Position numbers and translations under genes: made by a program
Notes under the pieces: generated by a model
Database searches by the model: none
Seen by the model: the letters and a program-made list of their open reading frames with translations, nothing else
Told to the model about the DNA's origin: nothing
Shown: one piece after another, positions 51,301 through 62,072 of the stretch
Position numbering within the stretch: position 1 is the stretch's first letter
How the letters are laid out: every line of letters starts with the position of its first letter
Origin: Escarpia spicata
Taxonomy: Eukaryota; Annelida; Polychaeta; Sabellida; Siboglinidae
Length of the DNA stretch: 64,000 nucleotides
Reading direction: 5' to 3'
Assembly: GCA_963995525.1 (NCBI GenBank)
Contig: OZ023205.1
Coordinates: 62,693,933-62,757,932 of the forward strand

Positions 51301-53118
51301 CTACCATGTGAGATCGAAGCGCTCGGCATTGCAGCCGCAGTTAAGCACTTCAGCCCGTACATAATCCAGTCCAAGTCTAAGCCGTGCCTTCTCACGGACA
51401 GCAAGCCATGCGTCCAGGCAATCGACAAATTATGCCGCGGAGAATTCTCCTCCAGCCCACGCGTAACTTCGTTTTTGACGATCGTCTCGAGATACCAAGT
51501 CACTCTGCGCCATCTCTCGGGAGCCGCGAATGTGCCGTCCGACTTTGCCAGCCGAAACGCGCCGGAATGCATGGAGCCGCGTTGCCAGATATGCGCATTC
51601 ATATCACGTATCGAAGAGTCCGTCGTCGGTAGCATCAGCGTCGAAGACATCGTATCCGGCTCTGCTCGCCTTCCATTCACGAGTAGGTCGGCCTGGTTAT
51701 CAACACAAGCAGAATGCCCAGACTTGCGCCGCGTCCGTGCCCACTTGAAACAAGGCACTCGCCCATCAAAGAAACTAACCAACATCAAAGACGTTAAGCG
51801 ATACCTAACTACCTCAACACTGGCTCGCGACGGCGTTGTTGTGGTCCGACAAGACGTACCATTCGCACCATCCAGAGAACTAATTGTCGTACCTCGCCAG
51901 GTACTGGATGGTCTACTCACTGCGATACATCTGAAGTTGAGTCATCCATCCAAAAATCAACTAAAAGTCGTAGTGCGTCGCAGTTTCTTCGCGCTAGATT
52001 TGGACAGCACAATCGAGCGCGTAACCGACATGTGCCATGTGTGTGCATCGCTGAAAAAGGTCCCTACAACGCTCACTGAGCAGACCTCAACTGACGCACC
52101 CGACGCCGTTGGGATCTCGTTTGCAGCCGACGTGATCAAACGCAATCGTCAACTAATCTTCGTCGTACGCGAAACCGTGACTAGCTACACGTCTACGTGT
52201 GTTATAGAGAACGAACGTCACGACGCCTTGCGTGACAGTCTCGCCCGTCTTTGCGTGGAACTTCGCCCCATTGACGGACCATCAGCTGTCGATCCCGCAC
52301 CCGGATTCATCGCTCTCGTAGATGACCCAACACTACAACGATTGGGCATCAGTATCGAAATCGGTCGAATCAAAAACGCCAACAAAAATCCGGTGGCAGA
52401 GAAGGCAGTGGCGGAAGTGGAGGACGAAATACTCCGACAAGAGCCAGGCGGCGGCACTGTGTCCCCACTACTGTTAGCAGTCGCTACCTCGCGGCTCAAC
52501 TCGCGAATCCGCAGCCGAGGCCTTTCGGCACGAGAAATGTGGTTCCAGAGAGATCAGTTCACTAATGCGCAGCTACCTATCGCTGACCGCATTCTCATCA
52601 CGGAACAACAACAGTCGCGGGAACGGAACCACCCTCACAGTGAACTCGCGAAAGCCCCCCGTGGTAGAGAAGCTTCTACACACACAATCCACGTTGGTGA
52701 CTTGGTATACATAACATCCGATCGCAACAAGTCATCAGCGAGGGACAGATATTTAGTCACCTGCGTCGAAGACCGCTGGTGTTTCATTCGAAAATTCAGC
52801 GGCCACCAGCTTCGTGCATCATCATACAAGGTGAAACTCTCGGAGTGCTACTTAGTCCCCAATTCCAGACCAACTACCGTAGCCCCACCGCCCCATCACG
52901 ACACTGGCAGTGATATCGAGTCCGATGAAGACGCCCCGGTGGTCTCATTCGACGAGGCCCCTCAGACTCCGCTGACGATCGCTACTCCGCTGGAGGTACC
53001 CGTCCTACCAACTCCAACTGACGAAGTCGTAGCTGAAATCGACACACCGGCCGACACTCCACGACCTGTCCGCAGACGTGTCAAGCCCAAGTACTTACAA
53101 GACTATGTCACTTCATAA
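48334..53118 (+). CDS. Gag-Pol polyprotein (gypsy-type), intact
   Basis: 1594 residues. The Gag region (residues 1-260) has conserved stretches such as LMLGQIANFCPVISRN. A CPLCKQAG...HYLSEC zinc knuckle (about residues 271-290). Aspartic protease with LDTGAETNMI (about residue 356). RT with DLTSAFYQIPL, CAMGMPGSATALEELM and catalytic LADDLYCGG (about residues 730-810). RNase H with IVTDGSITQRGIG (about residue 950). Integrase with an HLKLSH...CHVC zinc site (about residues 1200-1240) and a DDE core. The C-terminal tail is acidic and Pro-rich. The frame has no stop. The Pol order and RT motifs favour Ty3/gypsy; BEL/Pao is less likely. Confidence 0.93.
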   Translation: MAQRAPKQWSLSKHETLTSFENWRQNIQYTLSLDANFATFLLDQSEWKKKTNSTPLRGLSDDNENVPAASRRTATQKVTHLDLMLGQIANFCPVISRNTIVKNSVSIKSIWQAIRLHFGFQSSGAHFLDFAEIKLEADESHEDLFQRLMAFVEDNLLAVRGGISHHLELPSSNEDISPSLENMIVLQWLKLIHPELPRLVKQRYGTELRSRTLASLKPEISQALTSLLDELTAISEIKVMRQSTTNQRSGSSQSRRYQRSASNPTTRRAKQCPLCKQAGRASYEHYLSECRFLPENDRLYLSKARNIIGVDCDDGSDDEQSTGDGDCTGDVSTVACRVNTKQSPFFKSFYRHHPLRLTLDTGAETNMIREAVAKSIGAKIGKSSQLARQADGVTPLNVIGETHLTLSRDGTDLQLDALVVADLDVDVLAGTPFMSTNDVSVRPARHEITIGETTVIQYGFQTSGNEQYHTVRRAHAYVLHAPSPSTTVWPGEFVELQLPTALVDQTLAVEPRSSPHNEGWPKPGIIEAVGNKIRLVNTLPRPLKLSRHEHFCQVRHTVASPTCDTESEPAVKTRNIAHTTDLFSEAIELDCDKQLPESMRGQFRSLHQQHDSVFNPSIVGYNGHAGPFTAVVNMGPVLPPQRKGRCPQYAREKLTELQEKFDELEAVGVFQRPEDAGISVEYLNPSFLVRKPNGGSRLVTAFSDVGRYSKPQPSLMPDIDSTLRQIACWKYIVVSDLTSAFYQIPLAKESIKFCGVATPFRGVRVYTRCAMGMPGSATALEELMCRVLGDLLQDGVVAKLADDLYCGGNSPEELLDNWGRVLDALDLCDLRLSAKKTRVFPTSTTILGWVWSQGTIRASPHRITTLSSCVPPQTVLGLRSFVGAFKVLGRVIPQSSKVLAPLESHIAGKKSQEPISWSENLHEAFCTAQKALSTNRSITLPRPDDQLWIVTDGSITQRGIGATLYVSRNGQTLLAGFFSAKLKKHQVTWLPCEIEALGIAAAVKHFSPYIIQSKSKPCLLTDSKPCVQAIDKLCRGEFSSSPRVTSFLTIVSRYQVTLRHLSGAANVPSDFASRNAPECMEPRCQICAFISRIEESVVGSISVEDIVSGSARLPFTSRSAWLSTQAECPDLRRVRAHLKQGTRPSKKLTNIKDVKRYLTTSTLARDGVVVVRQDVPFAPSRELIVVPRQVLDGLLTAIHLKLSHPSKNQLKVVVRRSFFALDLDSTIERVTDMCHVCASLKKVPTTLTEQTSTDAPDAVGISFAADVIKRNRQLIFVVRETVTSYTSTCVIENERHDALRDSLARLCVELRPIDGPSAVDPAPGFIALVDDPTLQRLGISIEIGRIKNANKNPVAEKAVAEVEDEILRQEPGGGTVSPLLLAVATSRLNSRIRSRGLSAREMWFQRDQFTNAQLPIADRILITEQQQSRERNHPHSELAKAPRGREASTHTIHVGDLVYITSDRNKSSARDRYLVTCVEDRWCFIRKFSGHQLRASSYKVKLSECYLVPNSRPTTVAPPPHHDTGSDIESDEDAPVVSFDEAPQTPLTIATPLEVPVLPTPTDEVVAEIDTPADTPRPVRRRVKPKYLQDYVTS

Positions 53119-53215
53119 ACAGTTTGTGTGTTAATTGTTGCATCTTTACATTGTGTTTAATTGTTTATCACAAAATTAATAGTCAGTTGACTTACTATAA
53201 TTTGCTTAGAATAGA

Positions 53216-53239
53216 AGAGGACTTAAAGGAAAGTGGTCG
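53216..53239 (+). other. Polypurine tract region
   Basis: AGAGGACTTAAAGGAAAGTGG just before the 3' LTR, interrupted by pyrimidines but purine-rich enough to prime plus-strand synthesis. Confidence 0.5.
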
Positions 53240-53398
53240 CGCCAGTCTATCGTCATATCCATATATGTAGATCTGTGGGATTGCGGCTCACGCGAGTCAC
53301 GTTACTGGTCTCGCTCTCCGGCATGTTTACGCGCACTGTTTGATGCGTTAATAAATGTTCTTTGCTGTTCGTTGATATACTAGTTGTCTATACTGGCG
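53240..53398 (+). repeat. 3' LTR
   Basis: Identical to the 5' LTR. Followed by CTGGCGCCTCG. Confidence 0.92.
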
Positions 53399-53520
53399 CT
53401 GGCGCCTCGTGTTGAATCTTCGGCCATGCTTGATTTGCTGTTTGTTGTCTGCGCTTAGGCCTCGATAAGTATCCTTAATAAATCGTTCTACTCTTTGCAT
53501 TGGTGGTGTCTAATTGCTCG
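53399..53520. other. Possible remnant of another LTR end
   Basis: GGCCTCGATAAGTATCC, AATAAATCG, TTCTACTCTTTGCATTGGTG resembles the R-U5 end of an LTR (poly(A) signal, then a short U5 before TTGGTGG). No partner is seen. Confidence 0.3.
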
Positions 53521-53529
53521 GAGCTTCAG

Positions 53530-54190
53530 TGTAACCTATTGACCATAGTGGCGCTATGCCTGCTGAATATATATCCTTCCACCCTGTCAATTGTTCTTGG
53601 GAGTCTGCGTCCCAGTTCCCTACCACTGCCAGATGGTCTGCTTCCGGAGAATATCTCACGATTTATATTTCCACTACTGAGATGAACAACAGTTAGAGGG
53701 CTTGGGGCATCCCTGTCTCGTGCCAACGTTCAAATTGTATTCCTCTGAAATTCAGGGTTCACACACGGCTCTACAGTTTGTTTCTCCATAATTATGTCCC
53801 TCCCACCATCCTGACCTCTGCCTCTGGATACCCCAACCATCTCAGTATCGCCGTCGCCATATCTCTCGGTACTGTGTAATCAACTTTCTCCAGGTCTAAA
53901 CATCCTTCAGCCCTACGCTACTGTTCCCCCAATTTCTTTTCGACATCCCGTCAGTTGTACCTCTTCCTCTTCTGAAGACCTGTTGTTCTCTATCGCCCTT
54001 ATCCTTCCATCCAGAATTCTTTCTCCAACACCCTCTCCACAGTACAGCACAGCAGCAACGTGATGCAACTGTATTTCCAAGGATCGTGCACATATCCCTT
54101 TTATCATACAGCTATCAACCCCGTCTGCCACTCTTCTGGAATATTCCCCTTTCTCTTGCAGTTGTTCAGCAATTGTCTTGTCCACCAAAG
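53530..54190 (-). pseudogene. LINE RT core fragment
   Basis: The minus strand reads GVGERILDGRIRAI and FRRGRGTTDG in adjacent frames (53896-54188), then degraded palm sequence, and EYNLNVGTRQGCP near 53730. Multiple stops. Same general clade as the fragment at 54740-55640, but in the wrong order to be one copy. Confidence 0.7.
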
Positions 54191-54251
54191 TTCAATGCGT
54201 TCGTAGGTAATCATTTATTAAATTGCTTGTTGTAAACATACAATTAATGCA

Positions 54252-54690
54252 GGGCCGTAGCTAGCCTAAAACAACCGGGGGGGTTCAATAAAACATTACA
54301 GTAAATCATAGAAATTCACGCGGGCGTTTTCTTCTAGATCTAGCGTATTTTCTGGATAATTTCCTCCACGACTCAAGTACTGTCTCAGTGTTGGTCGCAT
54401 GCTGCGTTGCAATATAAAACAATCATGAAAAGAAAGAATTAATACCAAATGACAATACATTTATAAAAATCGAAAGCAATGCATCATATACGGAATATCG
54501 GTCAAATAGTTACACCTGTCTGAAATTGTTTTACAAGATCATTTTCTCTCGCCGTCGTGTGCAGTGATTCGCCAATTGGCCTTACACAAGTAAACCTCTT
54601 CGGGGGTGGGAATATAGTTTGATTTTCTAGGGACATAAAACATTTCGAGATCATTGAGTCGTATTTCTGTCATTGTTGACCGACTCCACC
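54252..54690. repeat. Dispersed repeat, copy 2 (GGGCCGTAGCTAGCC)
   Basis: Partner of 38557-38940 in the same orientation. Confidence 0.75.
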
Positions 54691-54739
54691 GCTTGAAGCG
54701 TCGGTGTAGTGAGGAAGATGTTTACGATCTTGCTGATGA

Positions 54740-55640
54740 CGGCAAATGTTTGACCACACGCCAAAATCAGTTCACGTGAAGACGACGGTCGTGGAAGTTG
54801 AAGTTCATCGTACCTATTTCGCCACAGCTATGGTTCATTTCCCTCAACACCGCCTCCACTGTTCTCATCCATGTTGTCTTTGGGCGCCCACGTTTCCGCT
54901 TCCCTCCTGGCGTCCACCAGACAGCTGTTTTTGTGATGGCGTCTGCATCCATGCGAAGGACATGCCCAATTCTACTCTAAAGTCTTCTTTGAATGATGGT
55001 GGGCATGTCCTCATGCTGGCATTGGACAACCAACTCCTGGTTGGATATGATTCTTGGCCAGAAGATCCTGAAGATTTTCTGAGGCAGGCGATCGTGAAGA
55101 AGATGGACAGTCTGGATAGGTCCTGCTCCGTCATACATGCGATAATAGTCAGCTGTTTGTTGATCAGTGTTTCCAGCATTGGCGCGATGCCGCTGAAGCT
55201 GTGCTGTTCTGTGCCTACGAATCTCAATACATGCAGTCCGGCCTGCAGTCCGGATGCAATTATTCGCCAACGAAATGTCCTCGTACGCATCGCCCAGATT
55301 GCACTGTTCGGCTTGGAGGTTCTTGGTCACGGACCCATGAAAATTTAGCACCTTCTGGGCCACCACCACGGACACGATGAATTGTGAATGTTCTACAAGA
55401 CGGCTGTGCTCGGCTGCACCAGTTCGTGCGCCTCCGGTACTGGCTCGTTCGATGCCGTCCAACGCATCCACTACAGTTTTGTATTTTGCGATGAGTAGGC
55501 CTACTGACATGGTTTCTAGTCTCGCCGACCATCATGTTGCGCAGAACTTTGGTATAGTTTGTTTGCACGACCCCATTTTGAGAGCATCATCACTTCTATC
55601 CGTTGTCAGCATCTCCGATAATTCTTCGTCCAGGCCCTCT
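54740..55640 (-). pseudogene. LINE RT C-terminal fragment
   Basis: The minus strand reads a thumb and connection region (VGLLIAKYKTVVDAL; IFWPRIISNQEL) and ends with WTPGGKRKRGRPKTTWMRTV (about 54895-54955), a hallmark LINE C-terminal motif. Several frames are mixed. Confidence 0.8.
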
Positions 55641-56375
55641 ACTGATGACTGACGCAATATGGCCTTCCGCTCAGCGCTTCCTCCTAGAAACTACGTAATC
55701 TTTGATACATTAGACAGTTTCAGCTATATGTTTTTCGTGCTACGTATCGCCAAACCCGTAACTTATAGGCACTGATGTCACTAGAATGTGCCGGTCACAT
55801 GTTCTCCATCAGTGTCGAGCCGAGATAAGGATACGTAAATACTGATAGAATGGCAGCAATAAGTGAATGTGCTACGTATACTGTTGTGAACGTTAATTAA
55901 AAGAAAACGCGTTTATGTTTAACATGCTATTTCATTTAGATAGCCAAGAAAATATGTCACTTAACCACACTGAGAAAACATCAGTAGTTTTAGAGCAATC
56001 AGACTTTTAAGAACGGCAACACAACTGCCTCCCGCGGGGTGGGAAATCAGTCATGCATGGCACGGTTGAAGGCCAAGAAATTTAAAATTTCCGTTTAATG
56101 GGCACTTTAGCTAAGCCGGTTACCGGCCGCCATGCTTGCCACGACGCGTGACATATTATTTAAACAGGTAATCAGCACGATTGAGGCAATGACTGTTTAG
56201 TTATGGGGCTTCTACTATGTATCCAAACTATAAAAAGAATATTAATAACATTTTATGTACATTTTCTTATAATTATTATTTTTAGATTTAATAGAAGCGG
56301 AAGTCGAAGGACGAAGAAAGAAATGTGTTTCGTTTTTGGCTACGTTGCGGCAGTACGGGAGATAACAAATACATT
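55641..56375. other. Intergenic, no gene recognised
   Basis: No ORF or repeat that I can support, apart from the microsatellite that begins near 56380. Confidence 0.35.
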
Positions 56376-56379
56376 CGCA

Positions 56380-56765
<386 letters not shown>

Positions 56766-56794
56766 TTGCATGCATTCTTGTCCTTAATTCTCAG

Positions 56795-57585
56795 ATCCGG
56801 CACAGAGGAGTATTGCAATGAGAAGGATCAACTACTGCAAGAACTTGCAGACATGGTGCAAGCGAGAGTGCCTCTCAAACGGAAAGCAACGAATGGCGCC
56901 AACAGCAGTGGCAACGACACGCGAGTTGCACTGTTTCTGAGAGACAGTGCAATGAATAAAGCGAAAGCAAAGCCGTCCATGCCAACACGCACTAGTTGTA
57001 GTCAAGCAACGGGTGCTTCTGATCTGCCAGTAACCCCTGACCTCAATCCAGGCACAGGTTTGTGTTATGCTGAGATGTTTGTCATAATAATATTATCCAT
57101 ACACCAGTAACACAAATTGTGAAACTATATGAGTGTTGGATCATGTGGTTAAGTTTAAACAGCTGAAAGCTACGCAATGAAGTGGCTATAACATGTGTTG
57201 ATGCATCATTCTTTGCTGATAAAGTGACTAGAGGGGTATGATTTAATGTTATCAATAAGGTATCAATTATATTGTTGTTGTACAGGTTCTACTATTACTG
57301 GCGTCACCAATGCAGAAGTCGCTACAGATGTCACACCATCAAAGAAGAAGGCTTTGAAAGCAGCTAAGCCAGCAGATGCCCTGTTGGTTTATCTACGAGA
57401 AAAAAGCAAAGAAGATGCCGATTACTAAAAACAAAAAACTAGAATTGCAGCGCCAGCGTTTGGAGCTGGAACAGAGAAAGTTTGCTCTGGAAGAGCAGGA
57501 GCGCCGCCAACGCATGGATGTCGAACGTCGTCAAGCTGATGTAATGATCGATGCAGCTTCTCCAGAAGAAGATGTGACGTGTTAA
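56795..57585 (+). pseudogene. Harbinger-type partner protein, C-terminal exons
   Basis: Exon after an acceptor CTTAATTCTCAG (56795-57056) with a Lys/Ser-rich segment; a donor AGGTTTGT follows. A second exon after TTGTACAG (57284 on) reads KPADALLVYLREKSKEDAD, then, in a shifted frame, a coiled-coil tail (LELQRQRLELEQRKFALEEQ). Short acidic-basic proteins ending in such a coil accompany PIF/Harbinger transposases as DNA-binding partners. A stop at 57426-57428 separates the two frames, so it is broken or has an unseen intron. Confidence 0.6.
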
Positions 57586-57746
57586 AATGTCTTTGTATAG
57601 TGTAATTTAAGTTAAGCTACGTGCAGTTGTAATGCGTGTACATTTTGATTGACCTCCTAAATGAATGCAGCAATGTAGTACATTTCTCACACATGTCTGC
57701 TTTGCTGTACAGTCAAAACTTGCATCAACTTGATAACATTGCTTCT

Positions 57747-58591
57747 TCAGGCTACGTGTTCCTCCACAGTTGGAGGAATTACTTCAAAGTACGATGACGT
57801 CAAATCCCCATACAGGCATGTTCTGCAATTAACAAATATGGCACCAACAAAATACAGTTTTGCAACAGGTTGTCTGAAGAGCTTTAAATTCTTCTTGAAG
57901 TCAAGAAATGCGAACGCCCTTGATATATCTCCGAATCCCCACTCTACAGACTGTCGAAGGGGCGTCATGGATCGATTGAAAGCATTCTGGCCTGGCGTGA
58001 TGTTTGAACCCCTGTACTGGCTAGAATCTGGGGCATAAAGGGTATGCAGGATCCCCATACAAGTAGAACGGGGTGCCATTAGCATCAATGCTATTGTTTA
58101 AATCATTCAAAATCCCACTTTCTGCTAACATCGCTGCATCATGCCTGCGTCCTACAACACGACCATACCGATTTGCAATCGAACCATTTGGTGCCATTAT
58201 TGCCTGGAATTTAAAGCAATGTGTTTGTTTATGTCCACAAATACTCATGGTGGTGCCGTCTATGAATCCCCAACAATTGGGGAGTGGTGAACCTTTTCTA
58301 GTAACAACATCTGCAAACACGCGTAGACAGCGAGTATTTAACCACGGCACATTTAAATGTATCAATTTGTTTTTGAACTTTTCGTAAATAAGATCTACCA
58401 AGTAACTGCTAATTTCGCTTAATTCCACTGATCCTCTTCCAAAGAAGCTCTCTAAATCACACCACCTGTTAGGGTAAGACAATCTTCTCAATAACACACA
58501 CAATGCATCCAACCCCGAGAACACTGATCTTTGAGGCAGTGTAATGGTTTCTAGTATTCTCGGTAGCAACACAAATTCGGCCGTTATTACC
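57747..58591 (-). pseudogene. PIF/Harbinger (HARBI1-like) DDE transposase, frameshifted
   Basis: The minus strand from an acceptor-like TATGCCTGTTAG (about 58592) reads the transposase: LSYPNRWCDLESFFGR, GFIDGTTMSICGH (first Asp), MAPNGSIANRYGRVVGRRHD, YGDPAYPL (second Asp), then, after a frame change near 58040, SVEWGFGDI (catalytic Glu) and CLYGDLTSSYFE. The family cuts and pastes DNA with its Myb-like partner, here convergent at 56795-57585. N-terminal exon(s) not found. Confidence 0.87.
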
Positions 58592-58599
58592 TAACAGGC

Positions 58600-60955
58600 A
58601 TAAAACACATGTTAATTACATTGCAATGCAGGAATATTCAATTAATATATACTCACAACAAGACGTTTTAAATCGATTTTTATGATTACACAAATCACGG
58701 TCTTTCCACATTATCTGTAGATTGCCAAATAAACTCCCAATAAACTATTTCACCATATAGTTGGCCTTATTGGACAAATACCTTTCATTATCACCAACTT
58801 CTCAAAAAGACAATAATATATATATTAAGTTGTATTAGTTAACGTCACAAGTTTCCATAACTTACATATACTACACTTACAGTAAACAATTAATACATTT
58901 AACCTTTCTACCTTTGAAACGGATGCGGAATCTTGGTTGTGCACGCTGCTTCAAACTTATAGCTGAAACTATTTTAAGACTACGGATGAGATAAGTTAAA
59001 CTTATAGGCTATCCGTTAAGTGTTGAGATACGTTGTGAACGAAAACTTATAACTGAAACTGTCTAGTACTGTCAGACAGATTCCGGATGGCTGGAACTGA
59101 GCTAAGTTTGGAAAATAAGGCACTTTGACCAATAAGTGAGCATAAAATCACAAAAAACATCGATGGCATTAGTAATATTATAGGTTAGACAATAAAGCAC
59201 TTTTAAACTAAAAGGGCACGTTTTGTATTTTCTGGGGGGGGGGCAACTGCCCCCCCCCCCCCCCTCCAGCCTTCCGCTAGCTACTGCTGAATGGTCAACA
59301 TAATTATACACTGCCATACAGTACGCGGCCGGGGAGCGCTATAGTGCTGACGCATAGCGGATCATTCTTATATTAGCCAAGCGAGATTACTTTTGTGTAC
59401 ATGTTCCAAGATTGGTCCACGCGTCAGTGTTCCGGGGGCGTCGATCCACGGGCACACTGAAAATAAGTGGATGTGCACCAGTTGGCCAGGCGTCGGTTGA
59501 CAACATAGGACGTTACCGGTGGCGTGATCACATTTCTCCACGCAATTATTGTTCACTGGGCGTTTACTTTTGTCGTGGCAGATCAGGTCGACTGTTAGTT
59601 ATTACCCCGAGACGGCTCGCGCAAAGGTAAGGCAAGCCCGATGCATAACGGGCACAGACGTCGGCTTTCTGTGGGAAATGTTTGTATACGATTTCATGAA
59701 AAACTCATGCCAATGGTCATGCTGTGTCTGGATATAACTCCAATCCTCGTGCCAGTGTCTTGTTTTGTGTGCATGTGGGCATGCATGCATGTTTGAGCAT
59801 GTGCATATGTCTATGTATACCAACGTTACGTTGGATGGGCATCAGACAGTCTGAAACGGTTTACCTCTGAAACACTGACGTTTGCTTCGCAAATGAAATG
59901 CCAAACGGTCTACCGCGCCTCCAGACCAGTCCAGTCCACGGCATGTGCCGTGGCCGCTTGTCGACAGTGTCGTACGATATGGCGTGATTCGGGGGGTTCA
60001 CTCCGTACTATTATTCTAGAGCGCTGACTCGTCAAATACAATTGGGTGTGACCAGAAAGGCAAATATATTATCAACGCCAATTGTATGGTTACATAGAAT
60101 TCAAGCTTACCAAAATTTCACAAATCTTGGTGTTGGAAGTTGGGTGCAGTCGTAACAAAACCACTAATAGCACTATCACTGTAATAATTGTAAACCTTTA
60201 ATTGTAAACTGTTGCCTGTTGGGGCACTAATTGTGCATTCAAATGTTTTTTGCTGTTTTAACAAAAACCTGATAAAATTCTTGCATAAAATATCTCTGCT
60301 AAATCTCTAATTCTTATTCCATCAACTCTCTGTAAACAAACTATTAAGAAAAGTCGTTTTGAGTGAATTACTTATGAAATAGGCCGACAGAATCCAAATC
60401 ATGTAAAAGACGCCTGTGTCAAAAACATGTGTCCTATCTGCGCTGTGTAAATCCCTGTATGGCCAGAGCATGTCATGTGAATCAATACGAGATCGCACTG
60501 TGTATTAAAATAGACCAAGAGCGTTAGAATGAAAGTTTTCAGTGACACGGTTTTTGATCTGGCACAAATTTTCCGGTCGTGATTATATTGGAATTGAGAT
60601 GAATTACTAATTGCAAAAATAGTGTAACTGCTTAGATTGGGTTGTCCATGTTGGGTACATTTACTGGATCTGCATAACACAGATTGTGAATCTCCAATTT
60701 TGTGGCTGTCGAACCTTTCACGTTTTCTTGGCACTAATTGGCCTATCGTTGCTTCACATTGTGTATTTTGTGCTCTATGTTACAAATATGGACTCTCGCG
60801 TCATGGAAAAGTTGACGAAAGGTTTGGCTGACAGCTAAGCAAAACCAAAAAGCAATTTCAAGATAGCGCAGTGCCAGAGCAATCTGCAGATGGGTGCAGA
60901 TTGAGGATTAAGCAGATTGCACAGATCCAGTAAATGTACCCAACGTCTAGATATT
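58600..60955. other. Intergenic DNA with a G-run/C-run
   Basis: Ten G followed by CAACTG and about fifteen C at 59234-59265, a strong inverted pair. No gene recognised; ORFs around 59400-59820 and 60400-60830 lack motifs. Confidence 0.4.
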
Positions 60956-60959
60956 ACTA

Positions 60960-61650
60960 CAGTGCAACATGTTTATAATGAACACGGATACAATGAATTG
61001 ACGGATATAACGAAGCAATTTCTTACGTGCAGATTTTTCCCTGTCTTTTCTATTGTAAGCATTCACGCATATTACGGACACGAGTATAACGAATTCACGG
61101 TTATTACGAACACCTTTTCTCAAACAAATTTCAGTCCAACTGAAAATCGCCCGGTTGTTCCCAAATACTTCCCGGCATGACCTGGAAGCCATGACTGGCT
61201 TGGGGATTTCCTTGTGTTTGGTGCCCTAGCCAACAGCAAACAAACATCAATGGAGGACTTCTTCAAAGCAGATTAACTGGTGTCATTCTGTGTGTGTTGT
61301 ACAAGAAGTAGTAGTTATACTATGGCTCCATCCTGCCACAGTTCGTGTTTTTGTGTGCTTTGACGCGACGTTCTCGCCATGTGTTTACGTCATACTGTAT
61401 TTCGTTACTTTTTCACAGACGGTGGACTGCGATCTTATGTTATAACTACACTTAATAGTAACAATTGTAACTGTCCTATGTGTCATCTAAATAAATGTTA
61501 TACAACAAAATATTTTTGCGAATAGCTTAAAAACTGTCACACACAACACTGCCACCTAGCGGGTAAATGCGTACACGCATATAACGAATTCACGGATATA
61601 ACGAACTCATTAGCTACCCACAAGTAGTTCGTTATAAGCGTGTCGCACTG
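60960..61650 (+). mobile_element. Tigger/pogo-derived deletion element with TA duplication
   Basis: 691 bp from CAGTGCAACATGTTTATAA to TTATAAGCGTGTCGCACTG, imperfect TIRs flanked by TA on both sides. Internal sequence ends an ORF with ANSKQTSMEDFFKAD (about 61230-61276), similar to the C-terminus of CENP-B/Tigger-type transposases. Tandem ATAACGAATTCACGG-like pieces flank it inside. A CTCF-like CCGCTAGGTGGCAG (minus strand, 61549-61562) is present. Confidence 0.75.
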
Positions 61651-61753
61651 TAATACCCTGGGTACATACAGATTATGATGGAATGGCGAGTAGCATTTAC
61701 TGGATGATCAGGACATAACTGAAAGATAAGAATGCAAGAACACACGCACGCAG

Positions 61754-61855
<102 letters not shown>

Positions 61856-62072
61856 CAGTTAAGTACAACTTCATTGTTGGTTGCCTGATGAGACACGAAT
61901 GCATGGTTTTGTACTTAGAGTAAGAAGCTATTCAAACACAAACATCCCTCTTTGTACAGACGCCAGCTGTCTGGCACCTCTATTGTGTAATAATAATAAT
62001 AATATCGCCAGAGACCAACTTTCTCCATCCCTCAATACCTTTGTCAAACCCCTGTTGTTTCTATACAGACCA

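Larger units (their letters stand above)
48022..53398 (+). mobile_element. LTR retrotransposon, Ty3/gypsy-type, apparently complete
   Basis: Two identical 159-bp LTRs (48022-48180 and 53240-53398), a primer-binding site right after the 5' LTR (TGGTGGCAGCGG at 48181), one uninterrupted gag-pol ORF (48334-53118) and a purine-rich tract before the 3' LTR (about 53216-53236). LTR ends are CGCCAGT...ACTGGCG rather than TG...CA. Domain order is Gag, protease, RT, RNase H, integrase. No clear 4-6 bp target duplication is seen (only CTG on both sides). Confidence 0.93.

Noticed and set aside
48162..52499. Minus-strand ORFs opposite gag-pol (190 and 225 codons)
   Set aside because: Shadows of the intact plus-strand polyprotein.
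48022..53398. A 4-5 bp target duplication for the LTR element
   Set aside because: Flanks read GGCCCTG and CTGGCGC; only CTG is shared, which is too short to claim.
54740..55652. Plus-strand ORFs of 200 and 91 codons
   Set aside because: The minus strand carries the LINE C-terminal motif GKRKRGRPKTTW, so these are antisense shadows.
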